DNA from: Oenanthe sinensis
Lineage: Eukaryota > Streptophyta > Magnoliopsida > Apiales > Apiaceae
Assembly: GCA_028671895.1 (NCBI GenBank)
Contig: CM053809.1
Location: 34,323,501 to 34,387,500 of the forward strand
Length of the DNA stretch: 64,000 nt
Reading direction: 5' to 3'
Under the pieces are notes generated by a model. The model made no database searches and was not told where the DNA came from. It worked only from the letters and a program-made list of their open reading frames with translations. Below, in pieces: positions 62,092-64,000 of this stretch (position 1 is the first letter of the stretch; the number at the start of each line of letters is the position of its first letter). The position numbers and the translations under genes are program-made.

Positions 62092-63086
62092 TTTTTTACA
62101 GTTCAACTCGAACTGCTAACAAATTCAAATATAATTTAAACACTCATAAATCTTAAACATGATTCGACAAGGGGAACAAAAAAAATTCCAACTTAAAAAA
62201 TTAAAACTATGACCTGCTTCAAATTAAAAAACCTTTTTTTTATCTAGCAAACCCCAAACTTTCTTTGTCTTCTTTATATAAATAACCAAAAACTTTTACA
62301 TTTGCTCCATAATCACTTCCAACGAATTTAAGAACAGAGTTTAAACTCCTTCATTTCTCGAATTTTTAAGCTGGTATCAAGTTTCCATATTTTGGAACAT
62401 TCAATCAAAATATTTATAATCAAATTCCGATTGAATCGTGGGTTTTGAAATAAAAATGAATTCTTCCACTGTTTAGGATTCTGCTTATGCTTTGGCAAAT
62501 TTAGGCTTGGACAGATGGAGTAAATTGTTACCAAGTTTAAATATGTACGCCCTGCTAAACTTGAGGGGAACCAAAATTGGAGCTTTCACACAGTTTTTAA
62601 CATAACAGCGACTGGAGAGTTACAAGTGAGGCACATCCAAGCAAAGACCATAAAACTGATTCGAAACATTTAAACCACACTGAAGGAAATTATAACACCA
62701 GATACCAAGATCACAAAAACTGAAAGTTGTACAAAAAATAACAGGTAAACTAGTAACCGTAGTGTACCCAAAAAAAGGAAGAAGAAAGACTAGTAACAGT
62801 AGTTCTGATGGAATAATAATCTAGTTAATGACTTTTCAATACTCAATAGAAACCAGCTTATTGGCATATGAATAATTAAAAGCTACATGTAAGGCAGATA
62901 GAAAAAGATAGGTACACATAGGGTGGACTATCAACACGGGCATGAACAGGGCTTCTAATTTCCTCAATAATTAGAAATAACTCTGGGCAAAAATGCTTCC
63001 CCCTTGAATTAAGTTATACTTCCTTTTCCTTGCTGCTTAAAAAGTTATCACAAGGTTCAAAATATAATCTGCACTTTCCCTTCGTT

Positions 63087-64000
63087 TCAATCAGATATCC
63101 TCATCTCAACATTAAGTACGTCCCTTACCACCTCGTATGTCACAAATGCAATTGCAATTGACGGGACCACCTACATAGAAATGAAAGAATCATTAAAATG
63201 TTTTTCATAGCATGTATGCTTATGGTACAAGAAACTAATGTTGTGTTTGGATGGAGTGAATGATACTGGGGCGAATGGAATTAAATTTGAACTATAAAAT
63301 GGGTAAATGTTAAAAAAATTCATATCTTCATCCATTCCATTCCTACCAACCTAAACTAGAACACAGACCCTACAATTTAAGGAGGAATGCTCCATTCTCC
63401 ACTACACTGAATTTCTTCATAATTATCATCATAGAAAATTTGAACTCACTCTTTTTTTTAAGTCTTCCATCCAACCTCCATTATTTCTCTTTAACTTCAT
63501 TCATTTCATTCTTTACTCCCTAACCAAACACAACATAACATTCTTCACTATAACTAAATGAAGAGAAAAGGATTGTAAGGTATCCACACCCAAATTTATT
63601 AGGGGAGTGGGTAACCCCCAAAGATAAGGAAAGTCAGTACCAATTTTTTTTACAAAATGTTCATCCAAGCAAGATGTAATAAAATGTTTGAATAAATGCA
63701 ACCTCTTAAATAAATGCTAACGTTAAGCCAGCGACATTTTGGATTACAAGTAAGATAAACAGAATTTAATAAATTAGCAAATGTTCAAACTACTTACCAT
63801 GTCTACAATATATAGGGTAGGTATTAAATGATCAAGATATTAACTCGTGTAATATACTAACCTTCACAGAGTTGGGAACCAGCCCTTTATATAAAGCTCC
63901 AAACCCTTCGTGACGAACTGTTTTCCTGAATGCGTCAACCATACCAGTATATTCAAGCCGAGCTTGGCTCTTTCCATCACCGGTAACCACTGCAGACGCA
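63087..64000 (-). CDS. ADNT1: Mitochondrial adenine nucleotide carrier, ADNT1-like (3' part only)
   Basis: Two exons of a mitochondrial carrier family protein: 64000-63862 (entering from beyond the window) and 63170-63087. The first gives LEYTGMVDAFRKTVRHEGF and ALYKGLVPNSVK, the third-repeat loop and start of the last helix of a carrier. The second gives VVPSIAIAFVTYEVVRDVLN and ends VEMRISD. The PxxAIAFVTYE end and the ISD C-terminus match the plant AMP/ADP/ATP exchanger ADNT1 of the inner mitochondrial membrane. The N-terminal two thirds are outside the window. The intron (63171-63861) is GT-AG and carries a Tourist-like MITE. Confidence 0.85.
63239..63535. mobile_element. Tourist-like MITE in the last intron of the ADNT1-like gene, 297 bp
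   Basis: The ends are TGTTGTGTTTGG on the left and the same on the reverse complement of the right. TAA flanks both sides (63236-63238 and 63536-63538). It has no coding capacity and differs in its end sequence from the other Tourist-like elements in the window. Confidence 0.75.

Larger units (their letters stand above)
61291..63086. other. Region between the crooked-neck promoter and the adenine nucleotide carrier 3' end
   Basis: Besides the telo-box and the truncated Tourist-like copy, no exon was recognised. The stretch near 62.6-63.08 kb is presumably the 3'UTR of the carrier gene. Confidence 0.5.

Overview
The window is nuclear DNA from a flowering plant, most likely a eudicot. It is AT-rich, has spliced genes with GT-AG introns and long repeat-filled spacers, and carries plant-specific families: a cytokinin response factor, an LRR receptor-like kinase and a plant-type initiator tRNA. 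I cannot fix the species or family from sequence alone. All gene calls rest on reading translations and splice sites by eye and on memory of the families.

Layout. Minus strand on the left: 6-phosphogluconate dehydrogenase (1-755, cut by the window edge) and a complete six-exon V-ATPase subunit E gene (3052-11401). Intron 2 of the latter is about 6.5 kb and holds a copia gag ORF, copia integrase debris, a Mutator-like element, another inverted-repeat element, a decayed copy of the gene's own exon 2 and a CT/AT microsatellite. A repeat-rich stretch with no recognised gene follows (11.4-22.9 kb). Then a minus-strand gene for a 1284-residue protein with an N-terminal RING/TRAF-type zinc region, a very long Gln/Pro-rich middle and a C-terminal C2H2 finger (22922-27087, with a 5'UTR intron). 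A second AT-rich repeat stretch runs to 33.9 kb.

The right half is gene-rich. On the plus strand are a glucose-6-phosphate 1-epimerase-like gene with altered active-site positions (33886-36135), an LRR receptor kinase with a degenerate kinase domain (38574-42008), a UBC10-type ubiquitin E2 (43241-46183), an AP2/ERF gene of the cytokinin response factor group (50007-50870) and a 68-residue twin CX9C protein (53985-54527). An initiator tRNA-Met lies on the minus strand (36355-36426). Two minus-strand genes close the window: a crooked-neck-like splicing factor (56967-61290) and the 3' end of a mitochondrial adenine nucleotide carrier (63087-64000).

The genes form no pathway or cluster; they are ordinary, mostly housekeeping, plant neighbours. 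The main points of interest are the intact repeat-bearing gag ORF inside the V-ATPase intron, the exon-2 relic beside it, loss of expected catalytic residues in the epimerase-like gene, paired acceptor-stem changes in the initiator tRNA, a GC-AG intron, an overlapping upstream ORF at the CRF gene, duplicated E2F-like sites, and several non-autonomous DNA transposons whose target-site duplications can be read directly.
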